Assembly (NCBI GenBank): GCA_005656395.1
Contig: SRSI01000007.1
Span: 663,195-727,194, forward strand
DNA from: Strongyloides papillosus
Taxonomy: Eukaryota > Nematoda > Chromadorea > Rhabditida > Strongyloididae
Length of the DNA: 64,000 bases
Direction of reading: 5' to 3'
Shown: in pieces, positions 1-10,912 of the stretch
Layout of the letters: each line of letters begins with the position of its first letter
Numbering within the stretch: the stretch's first letter is position 1
Notes under the pieces: model-generated
The model's database searches: none
The model's input: only the letters and a program-made list of their open reading frames with translations
Told to the model about the DNA's origin: nothing
Translations under genes and position numbers: made by a program

Positions 1-2369
1 GCCATATATAATAGCTCCAAATTAGCCACTAAAGTATAAGCAATAGCTTGCATCTCCAAGAGGTTTATCGACTTTTGACGTTTTTGGTACTTGAGCTTCT
101 TAGAATAAAATTTTACTGGCGCAAACTTCTCCTCCCTTTTCTGTAATATACATCCCGATATAGCGTACATACTTGCATCCGTATAAATGTAAAATTCCTG
201 GTCAAATCTTGGTATGAGCAAACTGGTCTCCAACTTCTTAAATACCTCCAGTTTCGCCTTCTCACAATCCTCGCTCCAACAGAACTCTTTCTTTGTAACA
301 TTAGCCATCTCCTGAATTGGACGTACAATACTAGAATAACCTTCAATCGCATCTCTGAAGAAGTTCAGAGCTCCAAGTAGACTTTTTGTTTCTTTAGGGT
401 TGGTAGGATTTTTCCTATTTTTCAGATCTGTAGTTTGATTTCCTGGCTTTCTTTGACCATTGGAAATCTCCCATCCAAGAAAACTAACGGACTTTCTCAT
501 CAACTTGCTCTTTTCTTTATTTATCTTAATACCGTGCTTTTGAAAACAAGACATCGCAGCATCAATCAATCTTTCATGGTAAGTCTTATCATTCTTCGAA
601 AATATCAACAGATCATCAACATATGCAACTGAATTCTTAGGAACACTTTCTAAAATTATCTTATCATAGATACGTTGGAAGTTTGGCATGGCATTAATAT
701 CTCCAAACGGCATACGTAAAAAGCAGATCGTACCAAGTGGTGTAAATACTCCATAATAACCAATATCTTCCTCCGGAATCTTCATACTCCAAAATGCCTT
801 ACGGATATCCAACGATGAAAACAGCTCAGCTTCACCAAGATAATTCATCAGTTCATTCGGTGTCTTCGTAACATACAGATCGGGTTGAGTTATTTCATTC
901 AAAGCACGAAGATCAACTGCAAAACGAATATCATCTTTCTTATGTCTCGATTGTACCAATATAAAGTTTGTAACATACGGAGTATCTTTCATAACAACAA
1001 TATTATTTTCAAGAAGTCTTTTAACATAAGCGACAATAAGAGCTTCCTGAAGAGGTGAATATCTAAATCGTGGTGGTCTTCGATATGGTTTATTATTCAG
1101 AACTTTTCTAGGGATTTCAAAATCAATGGTACCAATATCTAAATCATCTTTGGAAATTACTTTATCAAACTTCGCAAATATTCTGTCCTCTTCATCCTCT
1201 AACTTGACAGTCAAACCAGGATACATCTCAACCATGGAGGCTTCTTTCCCTCCCTCATTTTTAATATCAGATCTGTAATCCAAATTAGGATAAAATTTCT
1301 TTCCAAAATAGACTCCATTATCTGTATAGGTACAGACAAATTGACTTGTAAAATTCGTACCCAAGAGAATTTCATCATCCGGAATCGTAGTTCTTCCAGA
1401 AACAACCAAGATAGGAGTATCAAATTCCTTATCTTCAACCTTCATCTTCACATAAACAATACCATCAACTTTCAATTCGTCATTCGCAACACCTTTAACC
1501 GAAATCTTCTCCGACATAACATTCTCCACTGTCAATCCCAGATCATCAGCCAATCTCCTTGTCATTAACGTAACAGGAGTACCTGTATCACAGTGGGTCT
1601 TAATCCTTTTACCATCTACAGCTAACTCAATTTTATAACTAGGTCCGCTAACACCCTCATCTAACTGTTCTACCAAGTTGCTGTTAACCTGTGTCTTCGG
1701 GACAACTGGTATTTCATCAACCTTCTTCTGGCAATCACGAGCTAGATGCCCTTCTTCATGACAATTAAAACACTTCTTTATTCGATCCATACTACCAATG
1801 AACTTCTTTTCCAGATCTGTATAAAAGTTCTTTTTCTCCACCTTCTGTGGACTCTCTCGTCTTCTTCTACTATGTCTATAAGCAAACACCAAGTCTTCTA
1901 CAATGTCTTCGGCATTTCGGTACTGACGCGAATTCGTGTAAAGTCTATCATACATTCTACCATCAATCTTTTGCATCAACAACGAGATCTGTGTAGCAAG
2001 CAGATCTTTTCCACCAAGAGACGGGAATCCATCTTTCACCAGCTTCAAGAACTTCCTCAAGCTAAACTCAAAGTTTCGATAATCAAATTCATAAAATTTC
2101 GCTTGGTCTCCTGCCCGACGTGCCTGTTTCTCACCGTTGTATATTTCACTCAACATGTCCTTCAAAGCAGTATACGTAGCCTTCTGGTCATCACCAATCG
2201 TATCCAGAACCTCATGTACCTCAGGACTCAAATACAACATCAGTATTGCCTTCTTCTTAACATCATCAACTACATCTTCAATCGTAAAAACACATTCCAA
2301 TGACCGTATAAAATCTTTGAATGGGGTAGTCCCATCAAACTTTTCTATCTGCATATAACTCTTCGACAT
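1..2369 (-). CDS. Gypsy-type LTR retrotransposon gag-pol polyprotein, partial
   Basis: One uninterrupted reading frame of 789 codons runs from an ATG at 2369 off the left edge. Domains in order: a Gag-like region (residues about 1-195); a CCHC zinc knuckle (about 199-213, CFNCHEEGHLARDC); an aspartic protease with DTG at about 260; a reverse transcriptase with the YVDD active site at about 582 (plus coordinates near 610-624); and the start of RNase H with YTDAS at about 728. The integrase, if present, lies outside the window. Gag, protease and RT share one frame with no shift or stop, so this copy could be young and possibly active. The order PR-RT-RH and the single knuckle fit Ty3/gypsy; this family assignment is from motif knowledge, not a search. 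Confidence 0.93.
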   Translation of the reverse strand, partial: MSKSYMQIEKFDGTTPFKDFIRSLECVFTIEDVVDDVKKKAILMLYLSPEVHEVLDTIGDDQKATYTALKDMLSEIYNGEKQARRAGDQAKFYEFDYRNFEFSLRKFLKLVKDGFPSLGGKDLLATQISLLMQKIDGRMYDRLYTNSRQYRNAEDIVEDLVFAYRHSRRRRESPQKVEKKNFYTDLEKKFIGSMDRIKKCFNCHEEGHLARDCQKKVDEIPVVPKTQVNSNLVEQLDEGVSGPSYKIELAVDGKRIKTHCDTGTPVTLMTRRLADDLGLTVENVMSEKISVKGVANDELKVDGIVYVKMKVEDKEFDTPILVVSGRTTIPDDEILLGTNFTSQFVCTYTDNGVYFGKKFYPNLDYRSDIKNEGGKEASMVEMYPGLTVKLEDEEDRIFAKFDKVISKDDLDIGTIDFEIPRKVLNNKPYRRPPRFRYSPLQEALIVAYVKRLLENNIVVMKDTPYVTNFILVQSRHKKDDIRFAVDLRALNEITQPDLYVTKTPNELMNYLGEAELFSSLDIRKAFWSMKIPEEDIGYYGVFTPLGTICFLRMPFGDINAMPNFQRIYDKIILESVPKNSVAYVDDLLIFSKNDKTYHERLIDAAMSCFQKHGIKINKEKSKLMRKSVSFLGWEISNGQRKPGNQTTDLKNRKNPTNPKETKSLLGALNFFRDAIEGYSSIVRPIQEMANVTKKEFCWSEDCEKAKLEVFKKLETSLLIPRFDQEFYIYTDASMYAISGCILQKREEKFAPVKFYSKKLKYQKRQKSINLLEMQAIAYTLVANLELLYM

Positions 2370-2880
2370 CTTCAATCATCAATTTTACCGTTATTAGTTT
2401 TCAGGCTTTCCAGTAAATATTTCCCTACTCGCTAATAACCAGTAATAACCTCCTAACCTCGTTAGCAATAACAATAAATCAGATCTGTAGCAATTTCTCA
2501 AAAACACCAATTTCAAAACCTATTTCGCAATAACACACAATGTCATCAAATTCCTCGCGACGCGATGACACTAACTCGACGCAACATAAAACGAATCCTT
2601 AACTCCGTACGAGTATTTACTCTCACTAGTAAATATTTTATTAATTTATAATGCAACCCCTATAAGTATACAATAATAATTAAGATAAATTAACATGGAC
2701 TAATACAAAACGATGACTTAACAAAACTTAAAATGATTAGATTCGTCAACGACCCCTATTTATATAGCTTTAGGAATACATTCTCCCAAATTCTAGAAAC
2801 ATCCAGAACATCGTGAAGGGATACCTTTACTATATCACTTTTTCAGTGCTTCCAAGGCTTTATAAAAATAACTACTGTTA
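2370..2880 (-). promoter_or_regulatory. Probable 5' LTR and leader of the gypsy element
   Basis: On the minus strand this stretch has a TATA box (TATATAAATAGG, near 2755-2768), then an AATAAA polyadenylation signal (near 2637-2642), then about 270 bases of leader to the ATG. This is the order expected for U3-R-U5 and an untranslated leader. The leader contains a perfect 11-base palindrome, TCGCGACGCGA, near 2556-2566. I could not fix the LTR ends or the primer-binding site because the 3' LTR is outside the window. Confidence 0.55.
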
Positions 2881-3765
2881 TCTGTTTTTTTAGTTTCTAC
2901 CATATATTTTTATAAAAATAAATGATTTTTCAATACCTTAAACAATTTTTGCATAACTTTAATCAGGTATAGAATATCCTCTTACAACTCTCGAGTTTAC
3001 GTTCATCTACTTTAACAGATGTTTGTTGCTCTTACCAGATTTAAGCAGCAAGGCTATATAGCACAATTTGAATTACTTGAAGTGGCCTGTCAACGTAAAT
3101 TCACTTATCTTTATCGCGGTCTTGTGAATGCCGTTATGTTCAATTCATATCTTGCAACTGTTAATATAATTTCTGTATTGTCGTTTAAAATTTTCATAAT
3201 ACCATTTTTTACAAACTAGATCATACCTGCTTTAACATATGCGTGGGCATCAAATCCTATATTTCTTAAACTAAGTGTAACTTTTTCTCTTCTACGCTTT
3301 CTGTCTTCTCTATCTCATTAACAGATTCACTCTTTATAAAAAAAACTCTTTCCTCCGTAACAGAATCACTGTTAACTCTTCTTCCTTTCTTTCATTTTTT
3401 ATCAAGTTTCTTCTTGTGGCGTTACAATAGGCACGAGACATATAGTCAGTTGCTTTATTTTTACTTTTGTTAAATTCATCTATATTAATAAAGTAATAAT
3501 AATATTTGTGTAAAACATTTATTTCAACAACTAGCTAATATATGTAAAAAATACTCTTATATATTCGTACAGTCATCAAATTTGTCATTCATAACAATGA
3601 TCAAAGAATATTTTTAAATAATTTAATTTAAAAAAATGAAAAAATTTTATATTCAATATTATATCATATTCAAATGTTTAAAATGCAATTTTTAATACAT
3701 TTTTTTTATTATATATTCAATTTTAATAGTTTATAGGAAATTTTCAATGTCCGAAATTATTACAT
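2881..3765. other. Gene-free AT-rich stretch
   Basis: Short open frames occur, the longest at 3019-3219 on plus, but they have no recognisable domain, signal peptide or splice context. The left end may still belong to the U3 of the retrotransposon LTR. I see nothing else. Confidence 0.4.
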
Positions 3766-3780
3766 TTGCTTTTTTTTGAA

Positions 3781-4053
3781 ATGAAGATTATTTATGTTAT
3801 TTTGATTTTTGGCTTTCTTAATATAAACGTTTATTGTTACGACGTAATTGTTTATCCAGATATAAAGGTCTATTTTCGACACTGTAATAAGGAAATATGC
3901 GATAGTGAATGCTCTGTACGCGGTATAAGCGGAAGATGCGTAAAGAATAATGATAGTACTTTTTTTTTCTTTAAAAATGGTAGATGTGAATGCTATTATA
4001 CAGTTGATGCATTGGAAAATAATTTTTTCTACCCTGATTATATTGTTTTGTGA
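3781..4053 (+). CDS. Small secreted CS-alpha-beta-like cysteine-rich peptide precursor
   Basis: Encodes 90 residues. I chose the second ATG (3781) because it begins directly with a signal peptide (residues 1 to about 19: MK followed by a hydrophobic run ending VYCY); an upstream ATG at 3766 would add five residues. The mature part has six cysteines, at 35, 40, 44, 53, 69 and 71. The spacing C-x4-C-x3-C-x8-C-x15-C-x1-C contains the CxxxC and CxC pairs that define the cysteine-stabilised alpha-beta fold of defensins, nematode antibacterial factors and scorpion-type channel toxins. The role (antimicrobial or channel-directed) cannot be told from sequence. A possible polyadenylation signal (AATAAA) lies near 4230. 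No neighbour shares the fold. Confidence 0.7.
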   Translation: MKIIYVILIFGFLNINVYCYDVIVYPDIKVYFRHCNKEICDSECSVRGISGRCVKNNDSTFFFFKNGRCECYYTVDALENNFFYPDYIVL

Positions 4054-5762
4054 ACAGGAAATCAGATATTTTTAAAACCGTTACTATTGATAAATATATG
4101 ATTAACTTTTGAAATACGTGAAAATGAAATTCAAATTTTGTGCACTGCAAGAATATTATGAAAAATTCTTATATAAGATATTTGTTCCTTTTAACACTAT
4201 GTGGAAATATATTTGTTCATTTTTATTTTCAATAAATATTTTACATTTATAAAATCTATTTATAATTTTTTTTGTTAGAAGACATCAACTATATTAAAAA
4301 ATTTATATTTCATAAAATGTTAATATCATAATGCTCTTGTTAAAAAATCATCAATGACCCTTCCTTCTTTCAAATCATGTACATAAGAAGGATTATATTT
4401 CTCTTGAAGAGAAAAAAGATCTCATACCTTCAAGAGATAAAATACCTAGAAGCAATAAAAGACAAAAAGCTAAAAGAGGGTAAAAAGTTCTAGAAATTTC
4501 GATACATGATGACATGAAAAAACTATTTCATCATTTCACAATCGTCATCATTTAGATATTTCGTTATCTTAAAATATATTTTTTATAACTATTTTAGTAT
4601 AATATCATATTAGATAATTTTGTATTTATTAATTTATAAATTTTAGACTACCATAGGGGTAATTAATTGAAATTCTCGGAGAGATATTTCCTGAGAAAAA
4701 TTTGTAGTATAGTATTAGTAAGTTCTATGTTTTTTTATCTTATAACTTTCTAAAACCCTATAGGTGGCCACGATACTTTGTACTATCTTTTTAATTAATA
4801 AAAAAAAACGTGTTTATTATATCTTCTATCTTCTTGTTTTATCATCCAAACAAAATAAAATTTTGCTCATACATGAGCACATTATTTCTCTTTAATACAG
4901 TGTAAGATTTTTGTTAATAAAATCATATCATAATCGGTACTATCAAATTGAAAATCATTCATTAGCTATCTTGGGAAACGTAATCATTGTTCGTCTTCCA
5001 AGAGCGATACTATTTGTAGAACTATGTTATTTGTAATCATTCTATCAACTGTTCTGAAACATTTAGTTAAGTAGATTTTACTATTTTTAATATTTCTTAT
5101 AGAGTTAGCAAATATACCCAAAATATCCTTTTCTTTCTGAATCTGAAAAAACCTTTATTACCTATTTTTCATATATGCTACTACTTAATTCAACACATAA
5201 ATAATTTTATCATTTTTTAAACAAGATGAACAAAAATCAAAATAAACAAATTAATGACAGAGATACATTTGTTTTTAAAATTAAGATGTATGTAAATTTT
5301 TTGAATTAAAAATATAAGTTTTTTTCAATTATCAAATTGCTTTATTATTATACAAAAAACGTAAAGTGTAAAAAAGTTACCATCATTTGCAATAACAAGA
5401 AATATTATTTTTAAAAATAATAACACTAATAATTCGACAACTACGTAGACTTTCAAAAACTTTTTTAAAAAAGATTTCCAAAAAAATCATAAAAATGTTA
5501 TTAATCAAAAATAGATTTATGAGAATATTTGTAAAATATTTGCAGAATTGCAAAAAGTTTTTTAACATTCAACAGTAGAAATATATTGCAAAATACTTTG
5601 AGTTCATTGTGAACCTTAAATGCTGTTTCAGAATAAATTTATGTAAACTAATATAAGAAGAACACGCCGATTACCTAGAGGAGTATAAAAGGAAGGAATA
5701 CTTTAGCACTTCAAGTTACATCTAAGAAGAACTAATAATGAATAAACTTACTAACATAATTT
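4054..5762. other. Gene-free AT-rich stretch
   Basis: Dominated by A/T runs. The opposite-strand frame at 5383-5568 is low-complexity Lys/Asn/Phe/Ile and looks spurious. No repeats, hairpins or RNA genes were recognised apart from the repeat that begins at 5763. Confidence 0.4.
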
Positions 5763-6358
5763 TTTTATAAAAACCAAACAATCTGTCAATTTAATGAACT
5801 GGAAATGCTCTTTAACTAACAAAAACATATGTAGTAAAATTTGACCTTCAACGCTTTTTTGTCTATGTATAAGATATATTTAAAATGAATTTTAGCTTTA
5901 TTAGCTTAGAAATTTTCTGAATCTTTGTCTCTTGAAAAAGAGATACTTGGAATTAATATTTTATTAACTTTTCTTGATAAATTTATATATACAAAATATT
6001 TTTCAGAAGTTAATAAAATTTAAATTATAAATCATTAAGTAATATGAATTGTTGGTGCTGTGCTATACCAAATAATGCCAATTCATATCAATACTAAAAA
6101 TTTAATCATATCAAGGATAATGAAATGAAAGGAAATAAAAAATTCTTCACTTCAAGTTACAACTTATAAGATCAAAAAATTATTGAATTTGTGTATTGAA
6201 TTCACATTCATACATTAAAAATATATACATTTTTATTATTATCTTTTTCATTTTTTGATAAATATAAGTTTAACTAAAATTTCTGTAAAACGTATGACAT
6301 CAAACATAATGTTGCATCAGCATATAACCATCAAAGAAATAGAATTGTAGAACATTTT
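5763..6358 (+). repeat. Composite retroelement repeat, copy A (inverted relative to 31812-32412)
   Basis: About 595 bases match, in reverse complement and with small differences, the segment 31812-32412. Most of the repeat is non-coding. Its right end (about 6283-6358) encodes a piece of retroviral-type integrase (NHQRNRIVEHF) that is also found at the start of the better preserved integrase at 31062-31892. Beyond 6358 the two copies diverge, so copy A is truncated inside the integrase. Shared landmarks include AAAGAGATACTTGGAATTAA (about 5936-5955) and AAAACGTATGACATCAAAC (about 6287-6305). Confidence 0.85.
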
Positions 6359-6654
6359 GTTAACAATATGTATAAGTATAGACTTTATTTAAAACATAAT
6401 TTAAGAAGAATGACATATTAGTATAAAATGTGCTTTTATTTATACACATCCTAGTGGGTGTGTACATGCTTCTACATATTATATTTTATTATGTCTTAGA
6501 ATGAGTAAATTTTAATTAATTTGAATTATCTATATGTTTGTAGTACTTGAGGTAAACGTTTTCTACGATAATTTGGTATTGAGTAATTATAATTAATTAA
6601 CATTGAATTAGTTTTAATTTAATAATTTTGTTTCTTCAGAATTACTGACCCTTA

Positions 6655-6992
6655 AGTAAGTTTGGCTTGTTTGATTATTTACTTATTTGATATTTTATTT
6701 TATTCCAGGACGTCTGTCCAATCGTATGTTTCTGGACTTGATCTGAGATTATTTTCGCCATTCTTACTGCTGTTTATTTTTTCAAGTTTGGTAAGTTTGT
6801 CTAGTTTATGTGATTTCTTATTATCTCTTAATTTTCAGTCATTATTTTCGGTTATTACTTGTGGAAAAGAAGGTCATCAGTTCATGACATTATCACTACT
6901 AAGCCAGGAACCAAAGCTGGCGCTGAGAGACTAGTTACTGCTGCAGTTGGTGATTCTGATCGTCAATTCATATCTTGTCAAAATCTTTAATC
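6655..6992 (+). pseudogene. Exon-like remnant of a small membrane protein
   Basis: Two exon-like blocks are separated by a plausible intron, with donor GTAAGT after 6790 and acceptor TTTTCAG ending at 6839. Read from the acceptor to the TAA at 6988-6990, the second block gives a hydrophobic segment, then WKRR and a polar tail ending DRQFISCQNL. The first block continues it (AVYFFKF) but carries an in-frame TGA a few codons upstream, so no complete gene can be built. A second frame through the same exons ends sooner, at a TAG near 6932. The hydrophobic-then-basic layout resembles the membrane micro-proteins at 28063-29467, but I cannot align them convincingly. It may be a decayed single-pass membrane protein or an env-like fragment of the neighbouring retroelement. 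Confidence 0.3.
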
Positions 6993-7335
6993 GTACGGAG
7001 TATAGTTGGATTGTTACCGGTATTTCATTTTATCAGGAGCTTAAGTTTTTATGAGAGACTTGATTAAGTTATTTTAACTTTTTAAAATCAAGCAAATGTA
7101 CTTTATAAATTAACCTTGAGTTTTAATTTTATATAAAATTATGTATTTTCACTCTCAATTAAAAGGATAGGGTATTCTTAAAAGTTAATTTGCCACTATT
7201 ACGTAGTTTAGTTTTGAATTTGTTCTATTGTATTTATTGATAACTAATACGTTATTCTATGTTTTTATAATTTTTATATATATTTTAATATATTCTATTC
7301 ATTTTAGATATTGAAATCCGTTTTATCGCCAAGGC

Positions 7336-8412
7336 ATGTCTGTTCATGAACACGAAAATAACGTTTTGTTAATTGATGATGAACAAGAACAAGTTAATGA
7401 TCAGGGGGATCTAGAAGTCAACTTAGACTGCTTGATTGAAGATGCCAACATTGACATGGCTGTCATGTTAGGCAGATTTTCCCGATCATTGAAGGAGATG
7501 GAATGTACAGTCGAGGCTGTACTTCTTCTTATGGAGATGGAAGAGCCTGCGGCTCAACTAGAGAGAAAGTTGCTGTGAGCCAATGAAACCGATATTTCTC
7601 TTCTGAAGGAGTTTAACAATATGGTGAGCATCCATGATGCTCGCTCTTATTTTGTGAATCGGCAGAGGGTCCTATAGGCTGCTATACCTGGTGTCTTAAC
7701 GGACAAACAGAAGGCCTTCATAACCACAAGAGTGAAAGCTATGGTATCTAAGCTGTTGGATTATCATATCGTGCGCAGCACGGAAGACATTATGAATGTC
7801 TATCAGTCCATTGTGAAGATTAGGGCCACATCAGTCAAGTTGTGCATCAATGGAGGAGGAAAACTAACATTTCCATCAGCAGTCAATCTGCCGTCTGTAA
7901 CAGCAATGAGGTTGGATTATTTGTCTGGGGAGGTATCTGGTAGATTACCGGATACACTTCAAACTTTATGGGTTGATGGTGTTATGAGATTTTCCAAGAT
8001 GGCGCCTTTAACTCTCAATGGATTATCAAACCTTCAAGTTTTATGTGTGACTTCTTGTCACGTATTGAAGAACTTACTTCAAACCTGGGAGAAGGGTACC
8101 TGTCTAAGAGTAATAATGACCCTGTGTCGTATTCACAAGTGCCAATGTGAGGCGCTTATCAAAAATTCTCCATTAATTGATCTTCCATATAAGGTGATAA
8201 TTGTACCCCATTCAAGATATAATGTGAAAACTTTAACTGAGAATGCTGCCATTCAGAAGAATGCATATCATTATCGCGTAGGGATGGTGTTTTACAAGAA
8301 TTTGGGATCGCTCAAGCGATTTGCTAAGTGTGAGCTCCCAGCTGACATAGGAGAGTTGTATTCTGAGCGTAAAAAAATACGTGAAGAGAACGCTACCGAA
8401 GCGGCATTCTGA
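7336..8412 (+). pseudogene. 358-codon frame broken by two in-frame stops, LRR-like
   Basis: A single frame from ATG 7336 to the stop at 8410-8412 is broken only by TGA at 7576-7578 and TAG near 7675-7677. The flanking segments stay in the same frame, so this looks like one recently damaged gene. The N-terminal part is acidic (EHEN, DDEQEQ). The C-terminal part (about residues 180-260) has loosely repeating leucine-rich motifs (LPDTLQTLWVDGVM, LNGLSNLQVLCVTSC) like degenerate F-box/LRR proteins. The end is charged (SERKKIREENATEAA). Base composition is less AT-rich than the surroundings, as expected for former coding sequence. It lies 1 kb downstream of repeat copy A on the same strand. The other copy of that repeat is likewise followed by a gene with an acidic N-terminus (30177-30872), so it may be an element-borne accessory gene. 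I do not recognise the family with certainty. Confidence 0.6.
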
Positions 8413-8601
8413 TTAATTTTCATTATATTTTTATCTTGAAATATAATCTTGTTGTTAAAATAAAATTTTCTTATGATTTAATTGTGTACTTTATTATTTT
8501 TAAGTATTATTAAAGTCTTGTCTTGGACTTTTATTTATTATGTATTAAATTGGTTTATTTATGATATTAAGTCATGTCTTGACTTTGATTATTGTGCAAT
8601 T

Positions 8602-9110
8602 TTAGCATATCTCCATGAATTTTTTCAATATTCTGTCTAGGCTTTCGAGATTTCTATAGTTTCCCAGTTTCATATGTGTCTCCATATAATCGTTGGATGA
8701 CTTTATAATGACTATTCCAAGTAGGTTGGTTTTATTGAATGTAGAAATGTCTTTTCTACTAATTACATTCTTCATAACAAGATCGTTAGGTTGTATTTGG
8801 ATACCTTTTCTTCTGATATCATCATCTTTCAACTATCTTTTTGTGCTTTTATATAGTTGCAAAATGCCACTTCATCCATTATGTATTGAAATATTATTTG
8901 TTATCTGGTGTGTTTAATAACAAAGTTGCCGGTGCAATACCAGTTTTAAGATTTTTTGATCTGTTATGAGCATAAGTAAAGTGATAAACAATATCACTAA
9001 GCTTCATAGGTTGTCTTTTTTCTTGTTTACCTATTAATTTTTCGGCACGAATGGCTTTCCATAGTGTTCTCTTGAATCTTTCAACACAAGCATTGCTTTA
9101 TGGTTATATA
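8602..9110 (-). pseudogene. Decayed retroelement integrase fragment
   Basis: Read on minus from about 9090, the frame encodes an integrase-core end, with NACVERFKRTLWKAIRAEK matching the usual position of the catalytic Glu helix, then SDIVYHFTYAHNRSKN, and stops near 8886. A shifted frame (8602-8832) continues with DDDIRRKGIQIQPNDLVMK, the C-terminal integrase region before the end of pol. At least one frameshift and one stop break it. Weak matches extend upstream to about 9313. Which retroelement family it came from is unclear; it is not obviously the same as the integrase at 31062-31892. Confidence 0.6.
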
Positions 9111-9690
9111 GTAAACAAAATTGTTGTTCAATGGCTAAAGTTCGGAATAAGAACTACCATTGCTGAACTGTTTTTTATTGCAGTTTTTTTGGAATAAAAG
9201 GTATTTCTAAATATGAATAGCAATAAATAAAAATATTTTGTAGCTTGACCATTGGATTCTGTAAAATGTGAAACCGAATTTCGCCGCGACCAACACCTTA
9301 ATAAGTTCAACAATAGTCGCCTTAATTTCGAATCAGCTCTACTTTTAGTTTTTTTATACGAATAATTAAAAGAAATAAAAAATTATTTTCACAATGGGAA
9401 AATGAACATAATTTTATGTTTCATAGTTTTACTTAAAATGGATATATAAAATAATTCTTAAGTTATGTTGTAAAAAAAATGTTGGGCTATCAGATGTATA
9501 CAAAATTATGGAAAAGTAAAAAGTTTTCAAAAAGTCAATTCGTTTTGAAAAATTTTTAAAAATCTTAAAATCATGAAAAAAATGTAGGTCACATAATTAT
9601 CATAATTACATTTTAAATTAATGATTTTACATTCTGTTTGGAAAAGTTTCTAATAATTACGCTTTCAAATGGAAATAATCTTATGAAAAT

Positions 9691-10137
9691 ATGTCTACAC
9701 TGATGGAAGTTATTTTCATTCGTATTTTTTCAGTATATTATTGGACATCCTGTACAATAGCAATTGCACACGCTCTAAATGATACGACTAATTATGATCA
9801 CTTCCCAAGTCTATCAGTTAAATCGAAAAGAGATCTTTTATTCATTAAAAAAATTTACGTCAGTACAATGGTGCGAAATTTCTAGTGAGTTCGACTTCTT
9901 CTGATGTTGTATTCACAGATGCTTCATTAATGGATTCGGAAGCCGTCTGTAATAGCTATTTTCTAAAAGATACATTTTCTGAGGTCTTTATAAGTGATAC
10001 AATAGCGGTAAAAAAATTGCTAGCCATTGAATATGCTACAGTCTTATTTACTAAGTATAAAGCACAATCTAGGAAGAGGACGGATAGTCACTTCACTTTG
10101 AAAAGAGACTCTTTAGTGTGCATACATTTACTCTAAC
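9691..10137 (+). pseudogene. Decayed RT/RNase H segment of a DIRS/PAT-like element
   Basis: The second half (from about 9885) encodes VVFTDASLMDSEAV, the first catalytic Asp motif of reverse-transcriptase-linked RNase H, then AVKKLLAIEYAT with the catalytic Glu. The first half (9691-9882) carries LSVKSKRDLLFIKK, which fits the linker between RT and RNase H. A frame break separates the halves at 9882. Just downstream, 10780-10912 encodes the start of a tyrosine recombinase. RT-RNase H-tyrosine recombinase is the hallmark order of DIRS/PAT retroelements, known from other nematodes. Between 9331 and 9690 I see only AT-rich sequence. Confidence 0.55.
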
Positions 10138-10779
10138 GTGGTGGAACTACAAAATTTTTCTGAGCCTCTCTTTTAAAAGAAACAATAAAAGCGATAATGA
10201 ATAACATTGAAGACCATAAAGTTTCTAACGAGCATGTTTCAGGTATCCTCAACAAAGAGCCCGATCAACTGTCATGAGAAAAATTAGAGAAGAGAAAATT
10301 CCCGTGGGCTTAGAAAAAAGAACTTTTTTTAGGTCTCTGATTCTTAATAAAACTCTCTTTAATTGATATGTACATTGAGAAAGTTAAAGGGATTAATACT
10401 TTCTTTAATTTGCACTTTTTTGATATTTTTGCATCCAACACTAAAAAAATGTGCTCTGATTTTTATTCTTTTTATCATAAATTTAATATGTTAGGTAAAA
10501 TTATTTCCTTCTTCATTAGTATAAGAGGGAAAAATTCTTTTATATTTTTCCGCCAATCAATATGACTTTAAGAACATTAAACAAGTTACTATGTGATCAG
10601 AGGCATTTTGGAAGTTTTAAATTTATCATCTTATTACCATTATGGGAGGGTTATATATATTACACTTTATGAAACGAAAATTTTTAAAAAATTAAAATTC
10701 ACGTTTTACGATGGACTTATTTGTTTTCTATTACAGATTTAAATCTCACAAAAGCTTCGTTCAAACTTAAAGTTTATGT

Positions 10780-10912
10780 AGCTTGCGTGAAGAACTTGAA
10801 AGAGAATTGTCTCTAGAAGCTGCAGAGACCATATTAGCTAGTTGGAGTGATAATACTAAGAAACTGTATGTTTTAACTTGTATCATCTGGTTAGCATTTT
10901 GTAGAGCTTAAC
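10780..10912 (+). pseudogene. Tyrosine recombinase N-terminal (SAM-like) fragment
   Basis: A 43-codon segment reads SLREELERELSLEAAETI, then LASWSDNTKKLYVLTCIIWL, and a stop. This matches the core-binding domain of phage-integrase-type recombinases (sleeping-helix, then xSWxxNTxKxYxxxWxxWLxFC). The catalytic domain expected downstream (10913-11490) has decayed; only short pieces such as LNGRSLSEK near 11027-11056 look coding. It pairs with the RNase H remnant at 9885-10137. The intervening 10138-10779 has no intact coding and one A/T-rich frame at 10368-10565 without recognisable features. Confidence 0.55.

Noticed and set aside
435..2358. Plus-strand frames opposite the gypsy gag-pol
   Set aside because: No motif; complement of a continuous frame with knuckle, protease and RT.
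3019..3219. 66-residue plus-strand frame
   Set aside because: No signal peptide, domain or splice support; expected by chance.
4640..4810. Possible fragment of the gypsy LTR (shared TAGGTGGCCAC word)
   Set aside because: Only one 11-base word matches; surrounding sequence does not align.
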